Shown piece by piece: positions 1 through 6,478 of a stretch of DNA of 9,381 bases. The notes beneath the pieces were generated by a model. The model was not told where the DNA came from. It was given only the letters and a program-made list of their open reading frames with translations, and searched no databases. Origin of the DNA: Desulfobacterales bacterium (lineage in GTDB: Bacteria; Desulfobacterota; Desulfobacteria; Desulfobacterales; RPRI01); the NCBI GenBank assembly GCA_020052975.1, contig JAGVOC010000245.1, positions 1-9,381 on the forward strand, read 5' to 3'. Numbering within the stretch: the stretch's first letter is position 1; every line of letters begins with the position of its first letter. Position numbers and translations under genes: made by a program.

Positions 1-21
1 CGCGCGAATCTTGAGGAATGA

Positions 22-41
22 AGCGTACATATAAGTACGCT
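22..41. repeat. Perfect 7-bp hairpin in the leading gap
   Basis: AGCGTAC (22-28) and GTACGCT (35-41) are perfect inverted repeats around a 6-base AT loop. The sequence after it (42-97) has no open frame of useful length. It looks like the tail of a recurrent intergenic element that I recall from Desulfobacteraceae-type genomes, but no search was run. The hairpin has no T-run directly after it, so it is not a standard intrinsic terminator. A frame reading from base 2 to the TAA at 32-34 could be the last codons of an upstream gene, but ten residues are too few to judge. Confidence 0.5.
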
Positions 42-107
42 GCAATGACGAAAGATGAAGCGCAACACAGCAGAATGACTTTTTACAAAGCCGTCAAAGG
101 TGATTAA

Positions 108-1478
108 TTGAAGATAGTCATTACAAACAACCTGAGACTGTCAGAAATACCTGCCCTTCTATACCGGACACTTATTGAAAGGCTTACCATATCCAATCCA
201 AAATGGATCGAAAATGAAAGGATGGGGCGCTGGAACAGGGGAACTCCAAAGGTTCTGCGCTTTTACGACAGAATAAAAGGGGGAGGGCTTTGGATCCCGC
301 GGGGTTTTATCCGCCAGCTTATACTCATTTGCAAACGCCATGGGACCGAATATGAAATCATTGATAAAAGGCTGTCAATTCCTGAAGTTGATTTTACCTT
401 TAAAGGCGCCTTGAAGCCATTTCAGGAAGAGGCAGTAAATATAATGCTTTCAAAGGATTTTGGAACATTGAGTGCTCCGACCGGAAGCGGCAAGACCGTC
501 ATGGCGCTGTATTTGATAGCAAAACGTATGCAGCCGGCTCTCATAATAGTACACACAAAAGAGCTTGCTGCCCAGTGGATCAATCGTATTGAAACTTTTC
601 TTGGAATACCCGGCGAGGAAATAGGTATAATTGGAGCAGGAAAGAAAATAACAGGCGATAAGATTACAGTTGCCCTTGTCCAGTCATTATATAAGTGTGT
701 TGATGAAGTATCTTCAGGAACGGGACACCTCATAGTTGACGAATGCCATAGGACACCCGGCAGGACATTTACAGAGGCAGTAACAGGTTTCAATTCACGA
801 TACATGCTTGGTTTATCCGCAACGCCATGGCGCAGGGATAATCTTACAAAGCTCATATTCTGGCACATAGGAGATGTGCATCATGAAATTGACAAAACCG
901 GGCTGATCGAAACCGGAGATGTATTGCCTGCAGAAATTGTTGTAAGGGAGACGGATTTTGATCCTTTCTTTGATCCTGTCAGCGAATACAGCAAAATGCT
1001 TTCGGAACTTACCGCAAATGACGGAAGAAATCATCTGATTGCATCGGATGTTGCGAAAGAAGTAAAAAATGGCGACGGACGATGCTGTCTTGTCCTGACA
1101 GACAGGAAAAAACACTGTGAAACCATCAAAGCTCTGCTTAAATACAGGTATAAAATATCCTCTGAACTTCTGACAGGTGATGTTTCTGATGGTGAGAGAA
1201 AAGATATACTTGACCGCTTAAACAGCGGGGAAATTAAAGTTCTTGTGGCAACAGGCCAGTTGATAGGAGAAGGATTTGACTGTAAAAATTTATCAACCCT
1301 ATTTATTGTCACCCCCATCAGGTTCAGCGGAAGAGTCCTTCAATATCTCGGAAGGGTTCTAAGGCCGGCACCCGGAAAAAACAAAGCTCTGGTATATGAT
1401 TATGTGGATGTAAAAATTAATATCCTGAAAGCAGCAGCCGCATCGAGGCAGAAGGTTTACGCTTCTTGGAAAAAATAA
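108..1478 (+). CDS. Superfamily 2 DEAD/DEAH-type DNA helicase (XPB/RadD-like)
   Basis: ATP-dependent nucleic-acid translocase or helicase of superfamily 2, 456 aa, presumably cytoplasmic. All core motifs are visible: Walker A APTGSGKT (residues 123-130), motif Ia region VHTKELAAQW (148-157), motif II DECH (211-214), motif III SAT (237-239), motif V around ATGQLIGEGFD (381-391) and motif VI QYLGRVLRP (412-420). About 100 N-terminal residues precede the helicase core, with basic and aromatic patches and a GGGLWIPRGF segment that may be a DNA or damage-recognition module, as in XPB-like proteins. There is no nuclease, methylase or primase domain and no restriction partner beside it. TTG start: a stop codon (TAA, 105-107) lies immediately upstream in frame, no ATG is near, and AAAGG (96-100) is a well-placed ribosome site. 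The helicase call is secure; the cellular role (repair, recombination or conflict) is unknown. Confidence 0.9.
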   Translation: MKIVITNNLRLSEIPALLYRTLIERLTISNPKWIENERMGRWNRGTPKVLRFYDRIKGGGLWIPRGFIRQLILICKRHGTEYEIIDKRLSIPEVDFTFKGALKPFQEEAVNIMLSKDFGTLSAPTGSGKTVMALYLIAKRMQPALIIVHTKELAAQWINRIETFLGIPGEEIGIIGAGKKITGDKITVALVQSLYKCVDEVSSGTGHLIVDECHRTPGRTFTEAVTGFNSRYMLGLSATPWRRDNLTKLIFWHIGDVHHEIDKTGLIETGDVLPAEIVVRETDFDPFFDPVSEYSKMLSELTANDGRNHLIASDVAKEVKNGDGRCCLVLTDRKKHCETIKALLKYRYKISSELLTGDVSDGERKDILDRLNSGEIKVLVATGQLIGEGFDCKNLSTLFIVTPIRFSGRVLQYLGRVLRPAPGKNKALVYDYVDVKINILKAAAASRQKVYASWKK

Positions 1479-1485
1479 CTGAATG

Positions 1486-1528
1486 TTTCTGGTTTTTGGT
1501 TTCTGGTTCCTTGTTGGTTGTTCGTGGA
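1486..1528. repeat. G/T-rich low-complexity tract
   Basis: The + strand just after the helicase stop is almost purely G and T, with imperfect TTTCTGGTT / TTTTTGGTT units repeated and then TTGTTGGTTGTTCG. It carries no gene. It joins the 8-bp tandem array further on, so the whole convergent gap is low-complexity sequence. Confidence 0.55.
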
Positions 1529-1552
1529 TCGAAGTTCGATATTCTGTTTTTT
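1528..1552 (+). terminator. Weak candidate terminator after the helicase
   Basis: ATCGAA-G-TTCGAT (1528-1540) is a short inverted repeat, followed after six bases by six T residues (1547-1552). The stem is short and A/T-rich and the T-run is not adjacent, so termination is only a possibility. It is the only hairpin with a T-run in the convergent gap. Confidence 0.25.
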
Positions 1553-1560
1553 ATTCCCTC

Positions 1561-1592
1561 GAACCCTTGAATCCTTGAATCCTTGAACCCTT
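1561..1592. repeat. Four tandem copies of the 8-bp unit GAAYCCTT
   Basis: The units read GAACCCTT, GAATCCTT, GAATCCTT, GAACCCTT with no gaps and only a C/T difference at the fourth position. The array ends three bases before the stop codon of the minus-strand gene (stop 1596-1598). It is intergenic, has no spacers and is a microsatellite-like array, not CRISPR. Similar strings recur between genes in some Desulfobacterota as I remember them, which is not verified here. Confidence 0.9.
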
Positions 1593-1595
1593 CTT

Positions 1596-3434
1596 TTATT
1601 TCGCCTTTATCGTATATCCTTTCTTAACAGAATCACCTGTTACAAGCATTGCTTCAGAGTCCTCTTTATTTACTGCTGTTATTTTAATCAAACCTGCCTT
1701 AGACCCGGGAATATAAAATTTCTGGCCATCCTTCCCTTCAAGCAGGCTGTTTCCATAAACCTCAAATACGTTGCCCGGAATAATCCCTGTGTCGCTCCCG
1801 GAAGATATTGAAATTTTGTCCCCTGAAACAGAAGAAACATACCCTTTCCACGATTGCCTTTTCATTATCTCACAGACCTTCCTGCCGGCATCTTTGGATA
1901 TATGTTCAAAGGCATCTTTTAATAAAACAGGCTCTATCTTGCCTGCCTTGACTGATTCAATCTCTTGTTCATCCGAATTTCTTTTATAATTAAAACTCTC
2001 ATCAAGAAGTTTTGCGCCTGTTTCAGTATCGTAAATATCAAAGTGAACGGATATGCTGATAAAAGGATATGAATCTCTGAACCAAAGAATTCCACGCGGC
2101 TCCTCACCCGTTTTTATTTCTGTTGCAAAACCGGTTATGATTGCAGATAATCCAAATTTTCTTCCGGTTTCACATATCCTGAAACTGTCTATGCTGCCGG
2201 ATGCCCTTCTTGGCAGTTTGGCAAAATCAGCAGGGAAATTTTCATCACCCGCCTGAAAAAGTTGAAGACCTGAGCAACTGAGCCTCAAAGCTCCTGAAAG
2301 TTGTTTATGTATACCCTCCTGAAAATCGATAGAAGAATTACCGGTTTTGTTTTCAATAAGTGAAATGCCGATGCTTTTTATAAGAGTTCCGTGTGCAATT
2401 TTTTGTATGACCGGTTCACTTGCCTTTGCTTTTTCAACGCCTGCCGGCACAAAAACGACATTAACCTGAGCGGCTTGCGGCGGCATATCAGCCTTTGCCT
2501 GAACTACAGGTTTTTTTTCTTCTTTTAATATGCTCAAAGATTTTTCAGGAGCGGGGTTTTTGACAGGGCTTTCGGTCTGCGCCGGTATATCAGACTTTGC
2601 CTGAACTACAGGTTTTTTCTCTTCTTTTAATACGCTCAAAGATTTTTCAGGAGCGGGGCTTTTGACAGGGCTTTCGGCCTGCGCCGGTATATCAGCCTTT
2701 GCCTGAACTACAGGTTTTTTTTCTTCTTTTAATCCGCTGAAATATTTTTCAGGAGCGGGGCTTTTGACAGGGCTTTCGGTTATTTTCCGCGTATCGCTTA
2801 CTTTTACTTTTTCTGATGCAACCCCTGTGACTGCAGCAGAATAGACTGCTTCCTTTTTTTCAGGCTCTTTTTTGGGAGTTGTTTTTTCATCAGGGAAAAA
2901 TACCGCATTAACTCTTCTTTTATTATCCCCTTCAGCTTTCACAAGGCCATCTTTCCTGTTAAAGGTTATTTTAGAGCCTGTAACGGAATTCTTTCTGTCA
3001 AATACCCTGGAATCTTCTCCGGTTAATACCATAATCATAGTGTTCGTATCGTATTCAGCCTGCTGTGAAAAAGCAGTCGATTCTTCCGATTCTATTTTCA
3101 CATTCCCGGTCGCAACAATCTTTTCTATCGATTCGGTCGTACCGGCCTTTTTCTCTCCGCCGCTTTCCTTGTAAAATATTTTCAAACTGTCAGATTTTAT
3201 AATAAAATCGCCCTGAGTAACTTTAACATTTCCTGTAAACTCGGCAAACCTCGCGTTGTTTTCTGAGCTGAGGCTGTCCGCCGTGACATGTATCTTTTCT
3301 TTCGCCCGATCTTTGGAAAGCTTCATCTCCTGAGCAAAGGCAAAAGATAAAAGGAAAAATATTATAAAAAAAGGGGGTGTCAAATAATACCTAGCTGGGA
3401 ATATATATCTGGGCAACCTGATGAAACGTTTCAT
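1596..3434 (-). CDS. Exported LptA/OstA-domain protein with repeat linker and FlgT/TolB-like C-terminus
   Basis: Predicted periplasmic or envelope protein of 612 aa. Residues 1-34 are a signal peptide: basic start, hydrophobic run (about 20-33), likely cut after AFA. Residues about 48-180 match the LptA/OstA fold that bridges lipopolysaccharide across the periplasm: IHVTADSL, EFTGNVKVTQGDF, a second VATGNVKI strand and TFNRKDGLVKAEG. Residues 219-320 are three 34-residue Lys/Pro/Glu-rich repeats. Residues about 321-612 hold a TolB-N/FlgT-like part (SIGISLIENKTG) and a terminal SH3-like stretch (DKISISSGSDTGIIPGNVFE) typical of FlgT C-terminal domains. Ordinary LptA is under 200 aa and usually sits beside lptB/lptC; neither is seen here. 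The start at 3434 is chosen because GAAGGA (3442-3447, minus strand) lies 7 bases upstream and it begins the signal peptide; a start at 3488 lacks a ribosome site. The LptA domain is firm; the C-terminal assignment is moderate; the function is inferred. Confidence 0.82.
   Translation of the reverse strand: MKRFIRLPRYIFPARYYLTPPFFIIFFLLSFAFAQEMKLSKDRAKEKIHVTADSLSSENNARFAEFTGNVKVTQGDFIIKSDSLKIFYKESGGEKKAGTTESIEKIVATGNVKIESEESTAFSQQAEYDTNTMIMVLTGEDSRVFDRKNSVTGSKITFNRKDGLVKAEGDNKRRVNAVFFPDEKTTPKKEPEKKEAVYSAAVTGVASEKVKVSDTRKITESPVKSPAPEKYFSGLKEEKKPVVQAKADIPAQAESPVKSPAPEKSLSVLKEEKKPVVQAKSDIPAQTESPVKNPAPEKSLSILKEEKKPVVQAKADMPPQAAQVNVVFVPAGVEKAKASEPVIQKIAHGTLIKSIGISLIENKTGNSSIDFQEGIHKQLSGALRLSCSGLQLFQAGDENFPADFAKLPRRASGSIDSFRICETGRKFGLSAIITGFATEIKTGEEPRGILWFRDSYPFISISVHFDIYDTETGAKLLDESFNYKRNSDEQEIESVKAGKIEPVLLKDAFEHISKDAGRKVCEIMKRQSWKGYVSSVSGDKISISSGSDTGIIPGNVFEVYGNSLLEGKDGQKFYIPGSKAGLIKITAVNKEDSEAMLVTGDSVKKGYTIKAK
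2475..2780 (-). repeat. Three in-frame 102-bp tandem repeats in the linker
   Basis: Units lie at 2679-2780, 2577-2678 and 2475-2576, each encoding 34 residues that begin with (T/A)ESPVK, contain PAPEK and LKEEKKPVVQAK, and end with IPAQ or MPPQ. Period and reading frame are kept exactly, and the copies differ by few substitutions, pointing to fairly recent duplication. The encoded sequence is Pro-, Lys- and Glu-rich and probably an extended spacer across the periplasm or peptidoglycan. Copy number is likely to vary between strains. Confidence 0.95.
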
Positions 3435-3441
3435 TGATATT

Positions 3442-3447
3442 TCCTTC
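3442..3447 (-). promoter_or_regulatory. Ribosome site fixing the start at 3434
   Basis: On the minus strand GAAGGA is followed by seven bases and then ATG at 3434-3432. It favours the shorter form of the LptA-domain protein, which begins directly with its signal peptide, over an 18-residue extension from 3488. Confidence 0.65.
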
Positions 3448-3667
3448 GGGCATATATTTTCAATATTAAAAACATTCCGGTCTTTCATAATCTTATTAAT
3501 CGGTTAAATCAAATATATTGTTATCCTATCACAATCCAGGACAAGCTTCTAACATTTTTACCGCCTGGCCGGAAAAGCAGTTTTATTTAAAAATATCAAA
3601 TAATTATCAGGCCTGTATTTATATTAGAATTGATTAAAATAATTGATAATTCACCCGGCGTTGAGAT

Positions 3668-3715
3668 TGAAGCTCCCCGCTGCAAGCAGCGATGAATGCG
3701 CTGTTTCGGTTCAAC
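3668..3715. repeat. REP-like dispersed repeat, copy A
   Basis: This copy shares the 13-base block TGAAGCTCCCCGC, the segments CAAGC and GAATGCGCT, and the end CGGTTCAAC with a second copy at 9202-9253. It contains the small stem CGCTG-CAAG-CAGCG. Its ends are a short inverted pair (TTGAA starting at 3667, and TTCAA). Copy A is four bases shorter than copy B in its distal part. Confidence 0.75.
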
Positions 3716-3732
3716 CCGACTTCCATGTTTCC

Positions 3733-3770
3733 TGACAATTCATTTTGACAATTTGACAAGTTATGATATT
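3733..3770 (+). promoter_or_regulatory. Candidate promoter/operator with repeated TGACAA
   Basis: TGACAA occurs at 3733, 3746 and 3754. The latter two form perfect TTGACA -35-like hexamers (3745-3750, 3753-3758). A TATGAT -10-like hexamer follows at 3762-3767, but spacing from either TTGACA (11 or 3 bases) does not fit a standard sigma-70 promoter. The repeats could be a regulator site or chance in AT-rich DNA. The position upstream of the four-gene operon is suitable. Confidence 0.25.
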
Positions 3771-3858
3771 CAAATCGGGACTTTTCTGATCTTTTGATGT
3801 AAATCCAGCAATATTCTTAAAATGTATCGACATGGGAAACTCCGATAACTCTAATTCT

Positions 3859-3863
3859 GGAGG
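3859..3863 (+). promoter_or_regulatory. Strong ribosome site fixing the start at 3871
   Basis: GGAGG with a 7-base spacer to ATG 3871-3873. An in-frame ATG at 3832 has no ribosome site, and the 13 residues it would add are low-complexity (Asn, Ser, Gly), so the start at 3871 is preferred. Confidence 0.8.
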
Positions 3864-3870
3864 TGAATGC

Positions 3871-4782
3871 ATGATTATCGATGCGCACAGTCATCTTGGC
3901 GATATCTTATATCCAAACGGCAGAGAGCTCATTTATAAAAAAAATGTTGCCATGCAGAAAATATATGATCCCCAGGGCAACAATGAAAAACTTCTTATGA
4001 GAAGCCTTGGAACAGGAAAGTATCTCTATTTAATGATAGAAAAACTGGCCACCCGTGGTCAGCGCGCAAGAAACCAAACAGCCACTCTTGAGAATATGCA
4101 GAAATCTCTGGAAGAGACCTCTGTTGATCTTACAGTCTGTCTCCCGATTGCTCCCCATGTAACCTTTGAAGATCTGGCTGAAGCCGCTGAACTGGATAAT
4201 CGGATTATCCCTTTCACGAGTGTCGATTTTACCAGAAAATATGATGTCGCAAAAAAACTGGCTGAAGACGTCAGGAAGGGCGCCAGGGGACTTAAGCTTC
4301 ATCCGATCATACAGCGAATGCCGTTGACCGATACAAGAACTTATGAGGCTGTTCAGGCATTCGCTCCCCTGAAAAAACCCGTGTTGATGCATGCCGGCAA
4401 GGCATTTTATTATTTAAAGAATGAGTCTGAAAAACATTCTCCCGAGAACGGAAATATCGCAGATGTTGAAGCCCTTGTGCGGTCCTTTCCGAATGTCAAT
4501 TTTATTGTCGGGCATTCAGGTCTCTTCTGGCACAATGAAGTCCGTAAAAAACTTCATGACTGTTCTAATGTATGGGTAGACACCAGCGTTCAATCACCTG
4601 AAACCATAAGAAAGCTGATTAAAACATTTGGTGCGGAAAAGGTCATGTATGCATCTGATTGGCCATGGGGAAGTCGCCCGCCCCATATCAGGACGGTAAA
4701 GGTTGCATGCAGGGGAGACCGACTCCTTGAAGAGCTGATTTATTATAAAAATGCCGCAAAGCTTCTTGAGATAGATGTTTAA
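3871..4782 (+). CDS. Amidohydrolase-family (Amidohydro_2) metal-dependent hydrolase
   Basis: Predicted cytoplasmic TIM-barrel metalloenzyme of 303 aa. Visible metal and active-site motifs are the N-terminal HxH in DAHSHLG (His6, His8), GLKLHP (Lys142, His144), VLMHAG (His174), FIVGHSG (His215) and ASDWPWG (Asp263). This order and length fit the amidohydrolase_2 group, which includes ACMSD-like decarboxylases and lactone or amide hydrolases; those reactions cannot be told apart from motifs. It is the first gene of an operon with an aminotransferase (39-base gap), an SCP2-like protein and an APC permease, suggesting work on an amine- or amino-acid-derived intermediate. An insertion-like, basic stretch (about residues 20-75) between the HxH motif and the next barrel strand may form a lid. 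The family is confident; the substrate is unknown. Confidence 0.85.
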   Translation: MIIDAHSHLGDILYPNGRELIYKKNVAMQKIYDPQGNNEKLLMRSLGTGKYLYLMIEKLATRGQRARNQTATLENMQKSLEETSVDLTVCLPIAPHVTFEDLAEAAELDNRIIPFTSVDFTRKYDVAKKLAEDVRKGARGLKLHPIIQRMPLTDTRTYEAVQAFAPLKKPVLMHAGKAFYYLKNESEKHSPENGNIADVEALVRSFPNVNFIVGHSGLFWHNEVRKKLHDCSNVWVDTSVQSPETIRKLIKTFGAEKVMYASDWPWGSRPPHIRTVKVACRGDRLLEELIYYKNAAKLLEIDV

Positions 4783-4812
4783 TCGGCCCTGATATCCACA
4801 AATTTAATGAAA

Positions 4813-4818
4813 GAGGAG
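4813..4818 (+). promoter_or_regulatory. Ribosome site deciding between starts 4807 and 4822
   Basis: GAGGAG lies inside the first codons of the longer possible frame and three bases before ATG 4822. Nothing resembling a ribosome site precedes ATG 4807. The spacing is somewhat short, so 4807 is not fully excluded. Confidence 0.55.
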
Positions 4819-4821
4819 ACC

Positions 4822-6090
4822 ATGGACCGGGAGATTTCAGAAAAAAAGAAGGATCTGCTCAGGCGATACGCGCATCGTTTTGGGGAAATGCGTGTTCGAA
4901 CGATGAGTCATGTCGGGCTCGATATCTTCGAAACTGAAAGGCGCGGATGCGTATCAAGAGATGTCGACGGCAGGGAAATTCTTGACGCACTTGCGCTTCA
5001 GGGGGTGTTCAATCTGGGACGACGTCATCCTGTTCTTGTCGATGTTCTGCAGAAAGCCCTGGAAAGTCTCGATATGGGCAATAATTTTCTGATGTCGGAA
5101 GAAAAATTATTGCTTGCGGATAAACTCGCTGCGACAACACCGGGAGATGTTAATTGTGTATTTTTCAGCTCCACCGGTTCAGAGGCTGTGGATCTTGCAA
5201 TCAAGCTTGCCAGGGGCTTTACCGGTAAAACAGGCATCATTTCCGCCAATGAATGTTATCACGGAATCACAGGATTCGCGCTCTCGACAAACAGCAACCC
5301 CGATTATACCGAACCTTTCGGTCCCTTAATGCCGGGATTCGGTCATGTGCCGTTTGGCGACATTGATGCACTCAGAAAGGAAATCTCGGAGGATACGGCA
5401 GCGGTAATTTTTGAACCGATGATTGCAGAGGCCGGTCTCCTTATCCCCCCTGAAGATTATTTTACCAAAGTCCGTAAATTGTGTGATCAGTATGAAACAC
5501 TGCTGATCATTGACGAAGTAGTCACAGGGCTCGGCAGAACCGGAAAATTTTGGGCGATAGAGCATTCGGTAGGCGTAATTCCGGATATAATGATATCGGC
5601 TAAAGGTCTGACCGGCGGACTTTATCCCATGGCGGCAACCATGTTTACTGAAGATGTCGCCAGTTTCTTCCTTACCTATCCCTATAGCCACTATTCCAGC
5701 ACCAGCGGTTCTGATCTCGGTTGTGTTGTCGCATCGGCGCTGATCGATATTATCAATACCCCCGATTTCTTACGCGAGGTGATTAAAAAAGGAAAGCGGC
5801 TGGCTGACGGCTATGAAACTCTTTTAGAAAAGCATCCGGATTTGCTTGAAAGTTATGGCCAGATCGGTCTGCATACGGTTCTTCGGCTGGCCGATCCGGC
5901 CGGTGGTTTTCGAATGAACCGGTACCTGGCCGAAGAAGGCGTCTTCGCGCTTCTTGCCACCAATAACACCGCCGCCATAAGGATTCAGCCGCCATTAATT
6001 ATTTCGGAAAGTCAAATAGATCAGATTGTTGACGCATTGGATCGGGCGCTGGAAAAAATGAAACCCAAATCGCGGAGGAGACAGATATGA
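4822..6090 (+). CDS. Class III PLP-dependent aminotransferase
   Basis: Fold-type I pyridoxal-phosphate aminotransferase of 422 aa, a usual length for the family (GABA, ornithine, acetylornithine, putrescine and related omega-amino donors). Motifs: FFSSTGSEA (residues 114-122, cofactor phosphate), YHG (146-148, ring stacking region), FEPM (197-200), IIDEVVTGLGRTG (229-241, Asp231 to the pyridine nitrogen), SAKGLTGG (259-266, Lys261 as the Schiff-base lysine), YSSTSG (291-296, Thr294 probably contacts the partner subunit's cofactor) and AIRIQPP (385-391, Arg387 as the likely carboxylate-binding arginine). The protein should be a cytoplasmic dimer. Its stop overlaps the next gene's ATG by four bases, indicating translational coupling with the SCP2-like protein. 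The permease in the same operon suggests an imported amine donor. The family is certain; amine and acceptor are not identifiable. Confidence 0.93.
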   Translation: MDREISEKKKDLLRRYAHRFGEMRVRTMSHVGLDIFETERRGCVSRDVDGREILDALALQGVFNLGRRHPVLVDVLQKALESLDMGNNFLMSEEKLLLADKLAATTPGDVNCVFFSSTGSEAVDLAIKLARGFTGKTGIISANECYHGITGFALSTNSNPDYTEPFGPLMPGFGHVPFGDIDALRKEISEDTAAVIFEPMIAEAGLLIPPEDYFTKVRKLCDQYETLLIIDEVVTGLGRTGKFWAIEHSVGVIPDIMISAKGLTGGLYPMAATMFTEDVASFFLTYPYSHYSSTSGSDLGCVVASALIDIINTPDFLREVIKKGKRLADGYETLLEKHPDLLESYGQIGLHTVLRLADPAGGFRMNRYLAEEGVFALLATNNTAAIRIQPPLIISESQIDQIVDALDRALEKMKPKSRRRQI

Positions 6091-6449
6091 GCAGCATCCA
6101 GGATTGCCTTAAGTCTGCGAACGACTTTAAGGATAAAATGAACGGCAATAAAAAAATCGGGCAACTTCTCAAACGCTGGAGCCCCCTGATACATTTTGAT
6201 ACAAATGACTCCGATGCCAAAATTTCATTTGAAATTACCGGTGGACAGGTAAGCTCTGTCAGTGAAGGACATATCGGAAATCCGGATCTTGTGGTGATAT
6301 TTCCAACGGCAGCAGACCTGAATGATATGTTTTGCGGGAGACTCGATCCTACTCCGAAATACCTGAGTGGCGAGATTCTGGTCAAGGGACATCAGGCAGA
6401 CGTGATTAAGCTGGACGCTATCACAATGATTATCTGGCCGGAACACTAA
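6087..6449 (+). CDS. SCP2 sterol-carrier-like lipid-binding protein
   Basis: Small soluble protein of 120 aa with the SCP2 pattern: a strand SFEITGGQVSSVSEGHIG (47-64), then NPDLVVIFP (65-73), an ADLNDMFCGRLDP helix (76-88), and LSGEILVKG with KLDAI (93-112). In the family this fold binds fatty-acyl chains, sterols or other hydrophobic ligands, or serves as an accessory domain of enzymes. The ATG overlaps the aminotransferase stop (ATGA) and a strong GGAGGAG site (6074-6080) lies six bases before it, so the two proteins are probably made in step. There is no signal peptide, so it acts in the cytoplasm. A single-domain SCP2 protein inside an amine-catabolism-type operon is unusual. The fold is recognised by pattern only; the function here is inferred. 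Confidence 0.72.
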   Translation: MSSIQDCLKSANDFKDKMNGNKKIGQLLKRWSPLIHFDTNDSDAKISFEITGGQVSSVSEGHIGNPDLVVIFPTAADLNDMFCGRLDPTPKYLSGEILVKGHQADVIKLDAITMIIWPEH

Positions 6450-6478
6450 ACAGAACGGTTAAAAAGGAACAGGAAAAT

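Larger units (their letters stand above)
3489..3831. other. Divergent intergenic region
   Basis: This AT-rich gap separates two divergent transcription units, so promoters for both should lie in it. It holds one REP-like repeat (3668-3715), a cluster of TGACAA motifs (3733-3760) and a 7-bp inverted pair AATTATC (3602-3608) / GATAATT (3645-3651) with a long loop. I see no small gene, tRNA or riboswitch that I can name. No sigma-54 GG/GC element was found. Confidence 0.6.

Noticed and set aside
422..868. 148-codon open frame on the minus strand
   Set aside because: Lies fully inside and antisense to the helicase gene, with no ribosome site and a product lacking any recognisable domain.
108..1478. 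Helicase as part of a restriction-modification or TOTE-type defence system
   Set aside because: No methylase, nuclease, specificity or primase gene is present in the window. The helicase alone does not support a defence call.
2475..2780. Possible CRISPR array or minisatellite locus
   Set aside because: The 102-bp units are directly adjacent with no spacers and encode in-frame protein repeats.
3435..3488. 18-residue N-terminal extension of the LptA-domain protein
   Set aside because: It has no ribosome site at 3488 and would bury the signal peptide, whereas GAAGGA supports the start at 3434.
3745..3767. Standard sigma-70 promoter from TTGACA to TATGAT
   Set aside because: The spacing is 11 bases (or 3 from the second TTGACA) instead of about 17, so it is kept only as a low-confidence regulatory candidate.
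3832..3870. 13-residue N-terminal extension of the amidohydrolase
   Set aside because: No ribosome site before 3832, while a perfect GGAGG precedes 3871. Family members begin close to the HxH motif.
5326..5691. 121-codon minus-strand frame inside the aminotransferase
   Set aside because: Shadow of a gene whose catalytic motifs are all intact. The product looks random.
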